Assembly: GCA_036405815.1 (NCBI GenBank)
Contig: DASWWX010000065.1
Location: 1 to 64,000 of the forward strand
Origin: Solimonas sp036405815
GTDB lineage: Bacteria > Pseudomonadota > Gammaproteobacteria > Nevskiales > Nevskiaceae
Direction: 5' to 3'
Length of the DNA: 64,000 nucleotides
Below, one piece after another: positions 1 through 9,896 of this stretch. The notes under the pieces were generated by a model, which saw only the letters and a list, made by a program, of their open reading frames with translations, was not told the origin of the DNA and searched no databases. The translations under genes were made by a program, and so were the position numbers. Positions within the stretch are counted from its first letter, which is position 1. Every line of letters starts with the position of its first letter.

Positions 1-326
1 CAAAACTGGCCCGAACGCGCTCGCAAGCCGGCACAAGCACGGTCAAAGCCGCCAGGCACCTTGAGCACACCGAGCAGCGGAAGATACTTTTTAGTTGTTT
101 AAAAACAAAATATTAGGACGATCCCGATGCCGGCCGCCGTCGGCACCAATGAAGAAAGCTGCGACTTTGGCAAGCCTGATTACCAATCCCCGCGTCAGAC
201 TGGACAAATCATGGCCAAGGTCGCCCGCCACGGCGCGACCGGTGCGATTAGACTTCATGACAGTGGCGTTACAGCCGTGAGGGGGCGCCACATCCCGAAA
301 GAAAAATAAACCGGAGGCTTCAACAG
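1..326. other. Left-edge intergenic region, no supported gene
   Basis: I find no convincing gene here. Short open frames exist (for example 127-309 on the plus strand), but they lack a recognisable product and a good ribosome binding site. An AT-rich patch at about 86-116 stands out against the GC-rich surroundings and contains a small palindrome (TTGTTT/AAACAA). It is a plausible promoter area for the barrel gene at 327, but I cannot assign exact -35 and -10 boxes. Confidence 0.5.
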
Positions 327-1073
327 ATGATGAAGAAAGCATTGTTCCTGGCACTGGCAACCGCCGTGGGGAGTGGTTCGGCGCTGGCGCAGGATTACCA
401 GTGGGATGCATCGCTGGGCTACACCGACTTCGAGAACGATTCGGCCCTCAGCGCCGGCATCACCTATCACCTGGATCGCGTCAAGACGGCCGGCCATCCG
501 CTCGCCGAAGCCGCTTTCCTGGAACGCTCCAGCAATCTGTCGCTCGGCTATGTCACGTTCGACGACGCGGATGCCGACGCGATCGGCGTCGCTGGCGAGT
601 TCTACTTCGATCAGCTCTATCTGAGCGGCGGCTACACCGCGGCGGAGATCGGCGGCGTTGACGTCGACACCATCAGCGCACGTATCGGCTGGATGCTGGC
701 CGACGGCTTCCGCCTGGCCGCCGGTATCGACCGCGTCGACGCTGACGTGCCGAATGTCGATGCCCGCAACGACATCGCGATCGAAGCCAAGTACGTCACC
801 AAGATGGAAGGCGGCACGGCGTTGAATCTGCAGGCGTCGGTCACGCTGCTGGACGACCCCATCGACGACGAGCTGTTCGAAGTGCGCGGCGATTACTACT
901 TCAACCCCGCCTTCAGCGTGGGCGCGGGCGTCTCCATCGCCGATGACGACACCAACTACGGCATCGGCGCGCGCTACTTCTTCACGCCGACCTTCAGCGG
1001 CGGCCTGCTGTATGAGACCGCCAATGACGGCGACGACGATGTCATCAGCGCCGCGCTGACGCTGCGCTTCTAA
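327..1073 (+). CDS. Outer-membrane beta-barrel protein, putative porin
   Basis: A 248-residue secreted protein. Residues 1-22 form a signal peptide (MMKK, hydrophobic core, cleavage after SALA-Q). The mature part is a series of alternating hydrophobic/polar strands with Asp-rich turns and ends in LRF, the terminal aromatic typical of BAM-inserted barrels. It resembles small putative porins. The substrate is unknown. GGAGG at 313-317 precedes the start; ATG 327 and ATG 330 are both possible. A strong hairpin terminator follows directly, so it is probably monocistronic. Confidence 0.7.
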   Translation: MMKKALFLALATAVGSGSALAQDYQWDASLGYTDFENDSALSAGITYHLDRVKTAGHPLAEAAFLERSSNLSLGYVTFDDADADAIGVAGEFYFDQLYLSGGYTAAEIGGVDVDTISARIGWMLADGFRLAAGIDRVDADVPNVDARNDIAIEAKYVTKMEGGTALNLQASVTLLDDPIDDELFEVRGDYYFNPAFSVGAGVSIADDDTNYGIGARYFFTPTFSGGLLYETANDGDDDVISAALTLRF

Positions 1074-1134
1074 GGCCCGTTCCGGAGCGGGAAGCGCTCG
1101 CCGCTTCCGCGCTCTCGAGCCGTCCTGTTTTGCC

Positions 1135-1164
1135 AACGGCCCCCTCACGGGGGCCGTTTCATTG
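1135..1164 (+). terminator. Rho-independent terminator after the barrel gene
   Basis: Perfect 10-bp stem (1135-1144 with 1149-1158), loop TCAC, followed by a short TTTCATT tract. It lies between the convergent barrel gene and hydrolase gene. Confidence 0.75.
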
Positions 1165-1181
1165 TGCGCGAAGAAATGGCC

Positions 1182-2024
1182 TCAGTGCGCCGACAGCCAG
1201 TCCACCGTCTGCGCCCACAGCGTGTCGCGCTGCGAGTCGCGGAAGTATCCGAAATGGCCGAGCCTCTTGCCGGCCATCGGCTCGACGTGGCGATGCTCGA
1301 TGCGCGCCGCCGGATAGTGCGCCAGCAGGGCCGACACGGCCTCGCGTGAGGCATAGGCATCGTCGGCGAAACTGTAGGCCAGGACCGGCTGATGCAGCCG
1401 CGCGTAACGCGCGGTATCCAGACCGTGCCGCCCATCGAACAGGTAGTCGCGCGTCAGGCCCCAGTCGCGCCAGCGGCGCACGACGCTGCCCGGCAGATCG
1501 ACGGACGCAAATCCGACCTTGCGTGCCGGGAACACGCGCCCGCGGCCCAGCAGCGGCACCAGCACGCGCCACATGAACTCGATCGGCAATCGATCGCGCA
1601 GCCGGTAGCGGCTCGGATGCGGCGCCGAGGCGGCGACCAGCACCAGCCCAGACAGACCTTCCGATGCCGGCGACAGGCCCGGCACCTGCCCGCCGATGCT
1701 GTGGCCAACCAGGTACAGCGGCCCCACGCCGAACTCGCGGCGCGCCGCGATCAGCGCGGCCTGCAGATCGCGCTCGCCCCAGTGCTCCAGGCGAACCTCA
1801 GCGAGGTCGATCTCGGCCCCGGAGCCGCCGATGCCGCGATAGTCGAACAGCAGTGCGTGATAACCGCGCGATGCCAGATACGCGGCGTAGCGCGTGTAGA
1901 ACGCACGCGGCACACCCAGCGCTGGCGCAATGACGATCGCGCCGCGCGTCGGCGACGTCGTGCTGCGGATGACATCGGCCTTCAGGGTCGCGCCGTCTTC
2001 GCAGCGCAGGAGCAGTTCGGTCAT
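1182..2024 (-). CDS. Alpha/beta-fold hydrolase
   Basis: A 280-residue cytoplasmic hydrolase. The nucleophile elbow GHSIGG (about residues 107-112, Ser109), an oxyanion-region motif DYRG (61-64) and a C-terminal GHFGYF segment that can supply the catalytic His are visible. The family includes esterases and related enzymes of the YheT/serine aminopeptidase type; the substrate cannot be inferred. The frame stays open far upstream of ATG 2024, but the following gene begins there and MTELLL is the natural family start. It may be co-transcribed with the two small membrane-protein genes upstream on the same strand (gaps of 8-9 bp). Confidence 0.75.
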   Translation of the reverse strand: MTELLLRCEDGATLKADVIRSTTSPTRGAIVIAPALGVPRAFYTRYAAYLASRGYHALLFDYRGIGGSGAEIDLAEVRLEHWGERDLQAALIAARREFGVGPLYLVGHSIGGQVPGLSPASEGLSGLVLVAASAPHPSRYRLRDRLPIEFMWRVLVPLLGRGRVFPARKVGFASVDLPGSVVRRWRDWGLTRDYLFDGRHGLDTARYARLHQPVLAYSFADDAYASREAVSALLAHYPAARIEHRHVEPMAGKRLGHFGYFRDSQRDTLWAQTVDWLSAH

Positions 2025-2032
2025 CGCAGCAG

Positions 2033-2413
2033 TCAACGTTGGAAATAGCGGTAGACATCGTGCGCGAGCACGATCAGCAAGGCCAGCATCGCGACGACGT
2101 CGATCTTGAACACCCGCGCGAGGGCGGCATTGCCGCCGCCCTCCGCGGTCGCGATCCACAGGAAGCTGAGCACGCTGACCAGGCCCGCCATCAGCGCCAA
2201 CCCGCGCCAGGGCGCGTAAAAGGCCCCGGCGATCAGCAGCCCGCCGACCAGCGCGAACAGCACGGCGCGATGGCGCAGCAGAATGCTCAGGCTCGGCTCG
2301 TCGGCACGCAGGCCGTACAGCGCCAGCAAACGCTCGCCGCCCAGCACGCCGGTGACCGGCAGCAGGTGGATCAGGCCGACGGCCACCAGGATCAGCACGC
2401 ACAGCGTCTGCAT
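2033..2413 (-). CDS. Small four-helix membrane protein
   Basis: A 126-residue hydrophobic protein with about four membrane segments (residues 4-20, 48-66, 70-90, 103-120). It lacks catalytic motifs. Similar small proteins are annotated only as hypothetical membrane proteins. It sits 8 bp upstream of the hydrolase gene and 9 bp downstream of another small membrane-protein gene, so the three probably form one transcript. Function unknown. Confidence 0.6.
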   Translation of the reverse strand: MQTLCVLILVAVGLIHLLPVTGVLGGERLLALYGLRADEPSLSILLRHRAVLFALVGGLLIAGAFYAPWRGLALMAGLVSVLSFLWIATAEGGGNAALARVFKIDVVAMLALLIVLAHDVYRYFQR

Positions 2414-2422
2414 GTCCTGACC

Positions 2423-2746
2423 TCAGGCCAGCGCGACGCCGCGACCACCGCGCTCGGCCAGCAAGCCCACCAGCAGATAGCTCAGAGGCCCGAAAGCACC
2501 CAGGAACACCGTCACCAGCAAGTAAGGCCAGACGCTGCGGCCGGTCTTCCGGGCGTCCTGAATCATCCAGCCCATCGCCAGCAGACAGACGATGACCAGA
2601 TCGGCCAGCACCTGCCAGCCTGCGGGTGTCGCCAGCTGATACTCGAAGAGTCCCCAATAGCCGTGCTGCAGGAGCGCGTAGGCGCTGAGCAGGGCGAAGT
2701 CGAGGGTGATAAAGCCGAGAACGACAAGCAGGACCGTGCGATTCAT
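2423..2746 (-). CDS. Small membrane protein, DUF2834-like
   Basis: A 107-residue protein starting MNRTVLLVV, with three hydrophobic segments and a short C-terminal tail. The pattern of a helix, a GYWGLFEYQLA loop, a second helix with GWMIQDAR and a third helix with GPLSYLL resembles small uncharacterised DUF2834-type integral membrane proteins, but I am not certain of the family. I chose ATG 2746 because the upstream extension is basic and unlike a membrane protein. First gene of the putative three-gene minus-strand operon. Confidence 0.55.
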   Translation of the reverse strand: MNRTVLLVVLGFITLDFALLSAYALLQHGYWGLFEYQLATPAGWQVLADLVIVCLLAMGWMIQDARKTGRSVWPYLLVTVFLGAFGPLSYLLVGLLAERGGRGVALA

Positions 2747-2862
2747 GACGAGGACTCCAGTGTGAGTGAGGACTGCGGCGCCACGATGCGCGCCCAGAGG
2801 TCGTCGTCTCAATTACGCGCCAGGTAATCGCGCACCTGGCACCGCGTGACAGAATCGTCGAC

Positions 2863-3696
2863 ATGCATACGCAGACCGCTCCCGCCTCCGACGAACCCGC
2901 CTTCGGCGCCCTGCTGCGCGACGTGCGCCGCGCGCGCCGGTTGTCGCAACTTGATCTCGCACTGCAAGCCGAGGTCTCGCAGCGGCACCTGAGCTTCCTG
3001 GAATCCGGGCGGGCGCGGCCGAGCCGCGAAATGGTCGTGCAACTCGCCGGCGCCCTCGACCTGCCGCTGCGCGAACGCAACCGGCTGCTGCATGCCGCCG
3101 GCTACGCCGGCATCTACCCGCAGCGCAGGCTGGAAACCGCCGACATGCAACCGGTGCGTACTGCGCTCGACCTGATGCTGCGACATCACGAACCGTATCC
3201 GGCCGTGGTCGTCGACCGTGCCTGGAACCTGTTCATGGCCAACGACGCGATGGCGCGGCTGACGGCGCTGGGCGGTGACGCCGACGCCATGTGGCAGCGC
3301 GTCTGCGGTGACGGTCCGCGCAACCTGTTCAAGCTGACCTTCCATGCCGAAGGGCTGCGGCCGCTGATCGCCAATCTCGACGAAGTGGCCCCGCCATTTC
3401 TTGCCCGCACGGCGCGCGAGGCTCTGGAACATCCGGAAGTGCAGGACGTGCTCGACGAGGTGCTGCGCTACCCCGGCCTGCCGTCGAAGCTCCGCCACAT
3501 TGATCTGGAAGCCAGCCGTCTGCCGGTGCTGCCGACGCACTTCCGCCTCAACGGCATGGACCTGCGCCTGTTCACGACGCTGACGACCTTCGGCACGCCT
3601 CAGGACGTGACCGCAGACGAGCTGCGTGTGGAGAGCTTTTTCCCCGCGGACGACGCGAGCGCGGCCATCCTGAAAGCGCTGGCCGTCGCGAAGTAG
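2863..3696 (+). CDS. XRE-family regulator with MmyB-like C-terminal domain
   Basis: A 277-residue DNA-binding protein. An N-terminal Cro/CI helix-turn-helix covers about residues 14-75 (RLSQLDLALQAEVSQ with SGRARPS in the recognition region). The rest matches the MmyB-like ligand-binding domain (EPYPAVVVDRAWNLFMAND, then a C-terminal LPTHFRL segment), thought to bind fatty-acid-like molecules. It is divergent from the three-gene membrane/hydrolase operon that starts at 2746, so it may control that operon from the 116-bp shared region. Confidence 0.85.
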   Translation: MHTQTAPASDEPAFGALLRDVRRARRLSQLDLALQAEVSQRHLSFLESGRARPSREMVVQLAGALDLPLRERNRLLHAAGYAGIYPQRRLETADMQPVRTALDLMLRHHEPYPAVVVDRAWNLFMANDAMARLTALGGDADAMWQRVCGDGPRNLFKLTFHAEGLRPLIANLDEVAPPFLARTAREALEHPEVQDVLDEVLRYPGLPSKLRHIDLEASRLPVLPTHFRLNGMDLRLFTTLTTFGTPQDVTADELRVESFFPADDASAAILKALAVAK

Positions 3697-3842
3697 TCGG
3701 CCGCTGCGACGACAGCGTCACGCCTCGTCGCCCAAGCCGAGTTCCTTGCGCTGGCGGATCAACCCCGCACCGCTTGCGATGCGATAGCGATCGATCGATC
3801 GAATGCGCTGATGCGTCCCGGCGCTCCGATCAGGCGAGGCGC

Positions 3843-5380
<1,538 letters not shown>

Positions 5381-5384
<4 letters not shown>

Positions 5385-6451
5385 GCGGCTTCCAGGGGAA
5401 GGTAAATGGAAAACACGGTGCTGCCCGGACGGCTGCGACATTCGATCAGACCACCATGGCTGTGCACCAAGTACTGAGCAATCGGCAGGCCAAGTCCGGT
5501 GCCTTCGGCGCGCGTCGTCACCATCGGATAGAAGATCTTGTCGAGCATCGCGGCGGCGATGCCCGGGCCGTTGTCCTCGATGTCGAGCTGAACCACCAGC
5601 TTGTGCCGCTGACCGGCGATCGTGTGCTGACGTCGCGTGCGCGAGCGCAGCACGATCTGACCCTTGCTACCGAGCGCCTGCAGGGCATTGCGCACGATGT
5701 TCAGCACCGACTGGATCATCTGCTCGCGATCGACGGCGATCTCGGGAATGCTGGGATCGTAATCGCGCAGGATCGACACGTCCGACGGCGCCTCGGCCTG
5801 CACCAGCTTGCGCACGTGCTCCAGGACCTCGTGGATGTTGAGCAGCGTTTTCTGCGGCAGCCGGTTGGGTCCGAGCATGCGGTTGACCAGGTTCTGCAGC
5901 CGGTCCGCTTCCTTGATGATGACGCGCGTGTACTCGTGGTACTGCGGATCGGGCAGATCGCGCTGCAGCAGCTGCGCAGCGCCACGAATGCCACCGAGCG
6001 GATTCTTGATCTCGTGGGCGAGGCCCCGGATCAGTTCGCGCGAGGCATCGAATTGCGCGGCCATCGCCTCATCGCGCGAGATGCGCAGATGACGATCCAG
6101 CGGCAGCACCTCCATCAGCAGGCCGGGACGCCGGCCGCCGATCACGAACGGCGTCACCGTCCAGTCCACCGTCACCGCAGGATCGCCATTGCGGCGCAAC
6201 TCGATCTCGCGCTCGATGAACCCGGACGCCGTTTCCAGCGACTCCCGCAGACGCGCCTCATGGATCGCGAAATGACCGATCCCCTCGTGCAGCGCCACGC
6301 CGAGCGCCAGCCGGCGGGACACGCCGAACAGGCTCTCGCAGGCGAGGTTCAGGGATTGGATGCGCAGGCCCTCGTCGACGACGATCACGGCCATGTTGAG
6401 GCCGTCCAGAACCTCGTCCGGAGACACCCGGCTGCGTGCACCCAGTTTCAT
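5381..6451 (-). CDS. glnL: Nitrogen regulation sensor kinase NtrB
   Basis: A 356-residue cytoplasmic histidine kinase. A PAS domain occupies about residues 10-115. The phospho-acceptor is His146 in LAHEIKNPLGG, followed by an HATPase domain with DNGPG and a GTGLGLPI G2-box. It lacks membrane segments, as expected for NtrB, which phosphorylates NtrC under nitrogen limitation and is controlled by PII. It is the first gene of glnL-glnG, with two NtrC-type operators just upstream. Length is typical. Confidence 0.95.
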
Positions 6452-6517
6452 GGTCCGGCAGACGCAATTAGCAGGCCATGCGCCTGCCGCCGTAGGCTAG
6501 CCTTTGCGGCCTCGGAT

Positions 6518-6553
6518 TGCACCAATTAAGTGCCAAAGCACCTTTATGGTGCT
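6518..6553 (-). promoter_or_regulatory. Two tandem NtrC-binding sites upstream of glnL
   Basis: Two 17-bp sites fit the NtrC consensus TGCACCA-N3-TGGTGCA: TGCACCAATTAAGTGCC (6518-6534) and AGCACCTTTATGGTGCT (6537-6553). The second is a perfect GCACC-N5-GGTGC palindrome. Centres are 19 bp apart. They lie between the DUF4124 gene and glnL and overlap the last codons of the former. In enterobacteria NtrC sites at the glnL promoter allow autorepression; the same role here is inferred. Confidence 0.75.
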
Positions 6554-7077
6554 CGGCGCGCCGATTCGGGGAGCGGGCGCAGTAGAAAGCGCGAGGTCTC
6601 GGAGCGGGCGATCTCCCGCCCCTGCGGATCGAGCAGCACCACGACCAACTCGTGGGCGCCGGCCGCGAGCGCCGGCAACGGCACACTCAGATCCTCGATC
6701 GGCTGCGTCGTCACCGCGCGCCCGTTGACCTGATAGACCAGCCGGAACCCTTTGACCAGCCCCGGCATCACGCTGGCTGCGGCGATCAGATCCTGATCGA
6801 CGGTGCCGACCTGCCCGGGCGTCGGCGATTCCACGCGCACGGTGAAGCGCGCGGCGTGACGCAGCGCTTCCGGCGTGTAGAAGATCGCCGGCTTCTGCTT
6901 CGCGTTACCCGGAATCGTGCCGGAGATCGGCCCGATGTCGATCGGCTTGGCGTGCTTGTTCGGCGGCTTGTCGGTGAAGTGCACGCTGCCGTCCGGCCGC
7001 ACCTCGCGAAAGATCGGGTCCGCCGCCCCGGCCGAGCCGAGCAGACAGGCCAGCAGGATCGCAAGTGGCGCGCGCAT
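6544..7077 (-). CDS. DUF4124 domain-containing periplasmic protein
   Basis: A 177-residue exported protein. The signal peptide ends near GSAGA-A (residues 1-18). The DUF4124 core follows (IFREVRPDGSVHFTDKPP), a short beta domain of unknown function. The C-terminal half looks like an Ig-like beta domain. Placement between glnA and glnL is common in gammaproteobacteria. ATG 7077 (MRAPLAIL) gives a better signal peptide than ATG 7089. Its link to nitrogen metabolism is unproven. Confidence 0.8.
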   Translation of the reverse strand: MRAPLAILLACLLGSAGAADPIFREVRPDGSVHFTDKPPNKHAKPIDIGPISGTIPGNAKQKPAIFYTPEALRHAARFTVRVESPTPGQVGTVDQDLIAAASVMPGLVKGFRLVYQVNGRAVTTQPIEDLSVPLPALAAGAHELVVVLLDPQGREIARSETSRFLLRPLPESARRAP

Positions 7078-7127
7078 GCCGGCAAGCATAGCCGCTGCGC
7101 CTAGCCACGCGTGCGCACGCGCCCAAA

Positions 7128-7157
7128 AAAGAAACCCCGCCGTGGCGGGGTTTCTCT
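7128..7157 (-). terminator. Rho-independent terminator after glnA
   Basis: Perfect stem AGAAACCCCGCC/GGCGGGGTTTCT. Read on the minus strand it is followed by a run of six T. It ends the glnA transcript before the DUF4124 gene, so glnLG probably need their own promoter. Confidence 0.85.
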
Positions 7158-7231
7158 GTACTCGGGCCGAGTCTTGCAGCCTCGCATCGCGTGAGCGATG
7201 CGAAAACTAAAGCCCCGTTGCTATTCGCTCG

Positions 7232-8641
7232 TTAGAGCGAATAGTACATGTCGAACTCGATCGGATGCGTGGTCATGCGGAAACGCGTGACCTCCTGCAT
7301 CTTGAGTTCGATGTACGCATCGATCAGGTCGTCGGTGAAGACGCCGCCGCGGGTCAGGAACTCGCGGTTCTTGTCGAGGCTTTCCAGCGCCATGTCCAGG
7401 CTGTGGCAGACGCGCGGGATCTTCTTGTCCTCTTCCGGCGGCAGGTGGTAGAGGTCCTTGTCCGACGGCTCGCCCGGGTGAATCTTGTTCTGGATGCCGT
7501 CCAGACCCGCCATCATCATCGCCGCGAAGGCGAAATACGGGTTGGCCGTGGAGTCCGGGAAGCGGACTTCGATGCGGCGGCCCTTCGGGTTGGCGATGTA
7601 CGGGATGCGGATCGAGGCCGAGCGGTTGCGGGCCGAGTAGGCGAGCATGACCGGCGCTTCGAAGCCCGGCACCAGACGCTTGTAGCTGTTGGTGCCCGGG
7701 TTGGTGAAGGCGTTGATCGTCTTGGCGTGCTTCAGGATGCCGCCGATGTAATACAGCGCCAGTTCCGACAGGCCGCCGTACTTGTCACCGGAGAACAGGT
7801 TCTTGCCATCCTTGGCCAGCGACTGGTGGACGTGCATGCCCGAGCCGTTGTCGCCGACGATCGGCTTCGGCATAAAGGTCGCCGTCTTGCCGAACGAGTG
7901 GGCGACGTTCTGCACCACGTACTTGAGCTTGAGGACGTCGTCGGCCTTCTTCACCAGCGTGCCGAACTTGACGCCGATTTCGCACTGGCCGCCGGTGGCG
8001 ACTTCATGGTGATGCACTTCGACGCCCATGCCGACGGCTTCCAGCGTCGAGCACATGGCCGAGCGGATGTCGTGCAGGCTGTCGACCGGCGGAACCGGGA
8101 AATAGCCGCCCTTGACGCCCGGGCGGTGACCCGTGTTGCCATGCTCGTAGGCCTTGCCCGAGTTCCACGCCGCGTTCTCGGCGTCGATCTCGACGAAGCA
8201 GCCCTTCATGCCGGCATCCCAGCGGATGCTGTCGAAGATGAAGAATTCGTTTTCCGGGCCGAAGAAGGCGGTGTCGGCGATGCCGGTCGACTTCAGATAG
8301 GCCTCGGCGCGCTTGGCGAGCGAGCGCGGGTCACGGCCATAGCCCTGGCCGGTGGCGGGTTCGATGACGTCGCAGGAGATGACCAGCGTGCTGTCTTCGA
8401 AGAACGGATCGACGAACGCGGTGTCGGCGTCCGGCATCAGGATCATGTCGGACTCGTTGATGCCCTTCCAGCCGGCAATCGAGGAGCCGTCGAACATCTT
8501 GCCGGACTCGAACACCTCTTCGTCCACGGTGTGCGCCGGCACGGTGACGTGCTGCTCCTTGCCGCGCGTGTCGCAGAAACGGAAGTCAACGAACTTGACC
8601 TCTTTGTCCTTGATCGTCTTCAGAACATCTTTACCCGACAT
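7232..8641 (-). CDS. glnA: Glutamine synthetase, type I
   Basis: A 469-residue enzyme, the usual length for GSI-beta, which makes glutamine from glutamate, ammonia and ATP as a dodecamer. Visible signatures include FDGSSIAGW, the ATP-binding stretch KPIVGDNGSGMHVHQS, NRSASIRIP and the adenylylation-site tyrosine near residue 398 in DLYHLPPEE. The start has a strong AAGGAGA Shine-Dalgarno. A sigma54-type promoter lies about 90 bp upstream and NtrBC are encoded just downstream, so nitrogen-controlled transcription plus adenylylation control are expected. Confidence 0.98.
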   Translation of the reverse strand: MSGKDVLKTIKDKEVKFVDFRFCDTRGKEQHVTVPAHTVDEEVFESGKMFDGSSIAGWKGINESDMILMPDADTAFVDPFFEDSTLVISCDVIEPATGQGYGRDPRSLAKRAEAYLKSTGIADTAFFGPENEFFIFDSIRWDAGMKGCFVEIDAENAAWNSGKAYEHGNTGHRPGVKGGYFPVPPVDSLHDIRSAMCSTLEAVGMGVEVHHHEVATGGQCEIGVKFGTLVKKADDVLKLKYVVQNVAHSFGKTATFMPKPIVGDNGSGMHVHQSLAKDGKNLFSGDKYGGLSELALYYIGGILKHAKTINAFTNPGTNSYKRLVPGFEAPVMLAYSARNRSASIRIPYIANPKGRRIEVRFPDSTANPYFAFAAMMMAGLDGIQNKIHPGEPSDKDLYHLPPEEDKKIPRVCHSLDMALESLDKNREFLTRGGVFTDDLIDAYIELKMQEVTRFRMTTHPIEFDMYYSL

Positions 8642-8971
8642 GGGTACTTCTCCTTAACAGGGCCGTCGAAACCAGGTGTGAACGAGTCCGGAGCGATCCA
8701 GATGGACCTCCGGCGTGCGCCAAAATGCAGCATGAACCATGCCAGGGGAAGTCCTCAGACAGGTTGTCCCGGCGGGGCGAACGCAGGGGCCGCGTATGCT
8801 AGCCGAAAGGCCGGGGCGTCGCCGTCCAGTACGCCCCCGCTGCCGTCGCCGGGCCCCGAATCGGCCAGCGCGAGCCGAATCGACACCCCCACACCGGCAC
8901 ATCACGCAGTCGGCTGGGACCTCGCGGGTATACTCCGCACCCGTTTCGAGCAAGGCCGCGTCTTTCCGCCC
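8642..8971. other. Divergent glnA/glyQ promoter region
   Basis: A 330-bp gene-free region. It holds the sigma54-type promoter for glnA (8729-8744). On the plus strand TATACT at 8929-8934 is a good sigma70 -10 box for glyQ, without a clear -35. I found no convincing NtrC enhancer site here. Confidence 0.6.
8729..8744 (-). promoter_or_regulatory. Sigma54-type promoter for glnA
   Basis: On the minus strand TGGCATGGTTCATGCT matches the sigma54 consensus TGGCACG-N4-TTGCW with two mismatches. GG and GC have the obligatory 10-bp spacing. Transcription would start near 8717, giving a leader of about 75 nt before glnA. Confidence 0.7.
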
Positions 8972-9877
8972 ATGACGTTCCAGGATCTCATCCTCAAGCT
9001 GCAGGCCTTCTGGGCCGGTCACGGTTGCACCATCGTCCAGCCGATGGACATGGAAATGGGCGCCGGCACCTTCCATTGGGCCACCTTCCTGCGCGCGCTC
9101 GGTCCGGAGCCCTGGAACACGGCTTACGTGCAGCCCTCGCGCCGCCCGACCGACGGCCGCTACGGCGAGAATCCAAACCGACTGCAGCACTACTACCAGT
9201 TCCAGGTGCTGATGAAGCCGAGCCCGGCCAACATCCAGCAGCTGTATCTGGACTCGCTGAAGATGCTGGGCTTCGACCCGCTGACGCACGACATCCGCTT
9301 CGTCGAGGACAACTGGGAATCGCCGACGCTCGGCGCCTGGGGTCTGGGCTGGGAAGTCTGGCTCAATGGCATGGAAGTCACGCAGTTCACCTACTTCCAG
9401 CAGGTCGGCGGCATCGAGTGCAAGCCGGTCGCCGGCGAGATCACCTACGGTCTCGAGCGTCTGGCGATGTACATCCAGAAGAAGGAATCGGTTTACGACC
9501 TCGTTTGGAGCGACACCGGCGGCCGCATCGTCACTTACGGCGACGTCTACCACCAGAACGAGGTCGAGCAGTCGACGTACAACTTCGAGCACGCCGACAC
9601 CGCGACGCTGTTCGAGCGCTTCAACAAGGCCGAGGCCGAGTGCCAGCTCCTGCTGGGCCTCGAGACGCCGCTGCCGCTGCCGGCCTACGAGCGCACGATC
9701 CAGGCCAGCCACGCGTTCAACCTGCTCGACGCGCGCGGCGCGATCTCGGTCACCGAACGACAGGCCTACATCCTGCGCGTGCGCACGCTGGCGCGCGGCT
9801 GCGCCGAGGCCTACTTCAAGGCGCGCGAGGCGCTGGGCTTTCCGATGCTGGGGGTCAGCGCCGCCAAGGCGGCATAA
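8972..9877 (+). CDS. glyQ: Glycyl-tRNA synthetase alpha subunit
   Basis: A 301-residue catalytic subunit of the bacterial alpha2beta2 glycyl-tRNA synthetase. It begins MTFQDLILKLQ and shows the class II signatures GAGTFHWATFLR and PWNTAYVQPSRRP. Length is typical. The open frame extends far upstream only because it shadows glnA; ATG 8972 is the family start. glyS normally follows immediately, but here it lies 6.4 kb downstream on the same strand. Confidence 0.97.
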   Translation: MTFQDLILKLQAFWAGHGCTIVQPMDMEMGAGTFHWATFLRALGPEPWNTAYVQPSRRPTDGRYGENPNRLQHYYQFQVLMKPSPANIQQLYLDSLKMLGFDPLTHDIRFVEDNWESPTLGAWGLGWEVWLNGMEVTQFTYFQQVGGIECKPVAGEITYGLERLAMYIQKKESVYDLVWSDTGGRIVTYGDVYHQNEVEQSTYNFEHADTATLFERFNKAEAECQLLLGLETPLPLPAYERTIQASHAFNLLDARGAISVTERQAYILRVRTLARGCAEAYFKAREALGFPMLGVSAAKAA

Positions 9878-9896
9878 CCGCCGCGCCGCCGCGCGA

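Noticed and set aside
127..309. A 60-residue frame upstream of the first barrel gene
   Set aside because: No ribosome binding site, no domain and no typical codon pattern.
1182..3080. A 632-residue frame covering the hydrolase and the genes upstream
   Set aside because: The upstream part overlaps two small membrane-protein genes and is Arg-rich; the hydrolase starts at 2024.
6518..6545. Possible sigma54 promoter for glnL (TGGCACTTAATTGGT on the minus strand)
   Set aside because: The -12 GC is missing at the required spacing; the sequence is better explained by the two NtrC operators.
8715..8735. Alternative sigma54 site TGGCGCACGCC near glnA
   Set aside because: No GC at the 10-bp spacing; the site at 8729-8744 fits much better.
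7265..9877. An 870-residue plus-strand frame spanning glnA and glyQ
   Set aside because: Its first two thirds are the antisense of glnA plus intergenic DNA; only the part from 8972 (glyQ) is real. It arises from high GC content.
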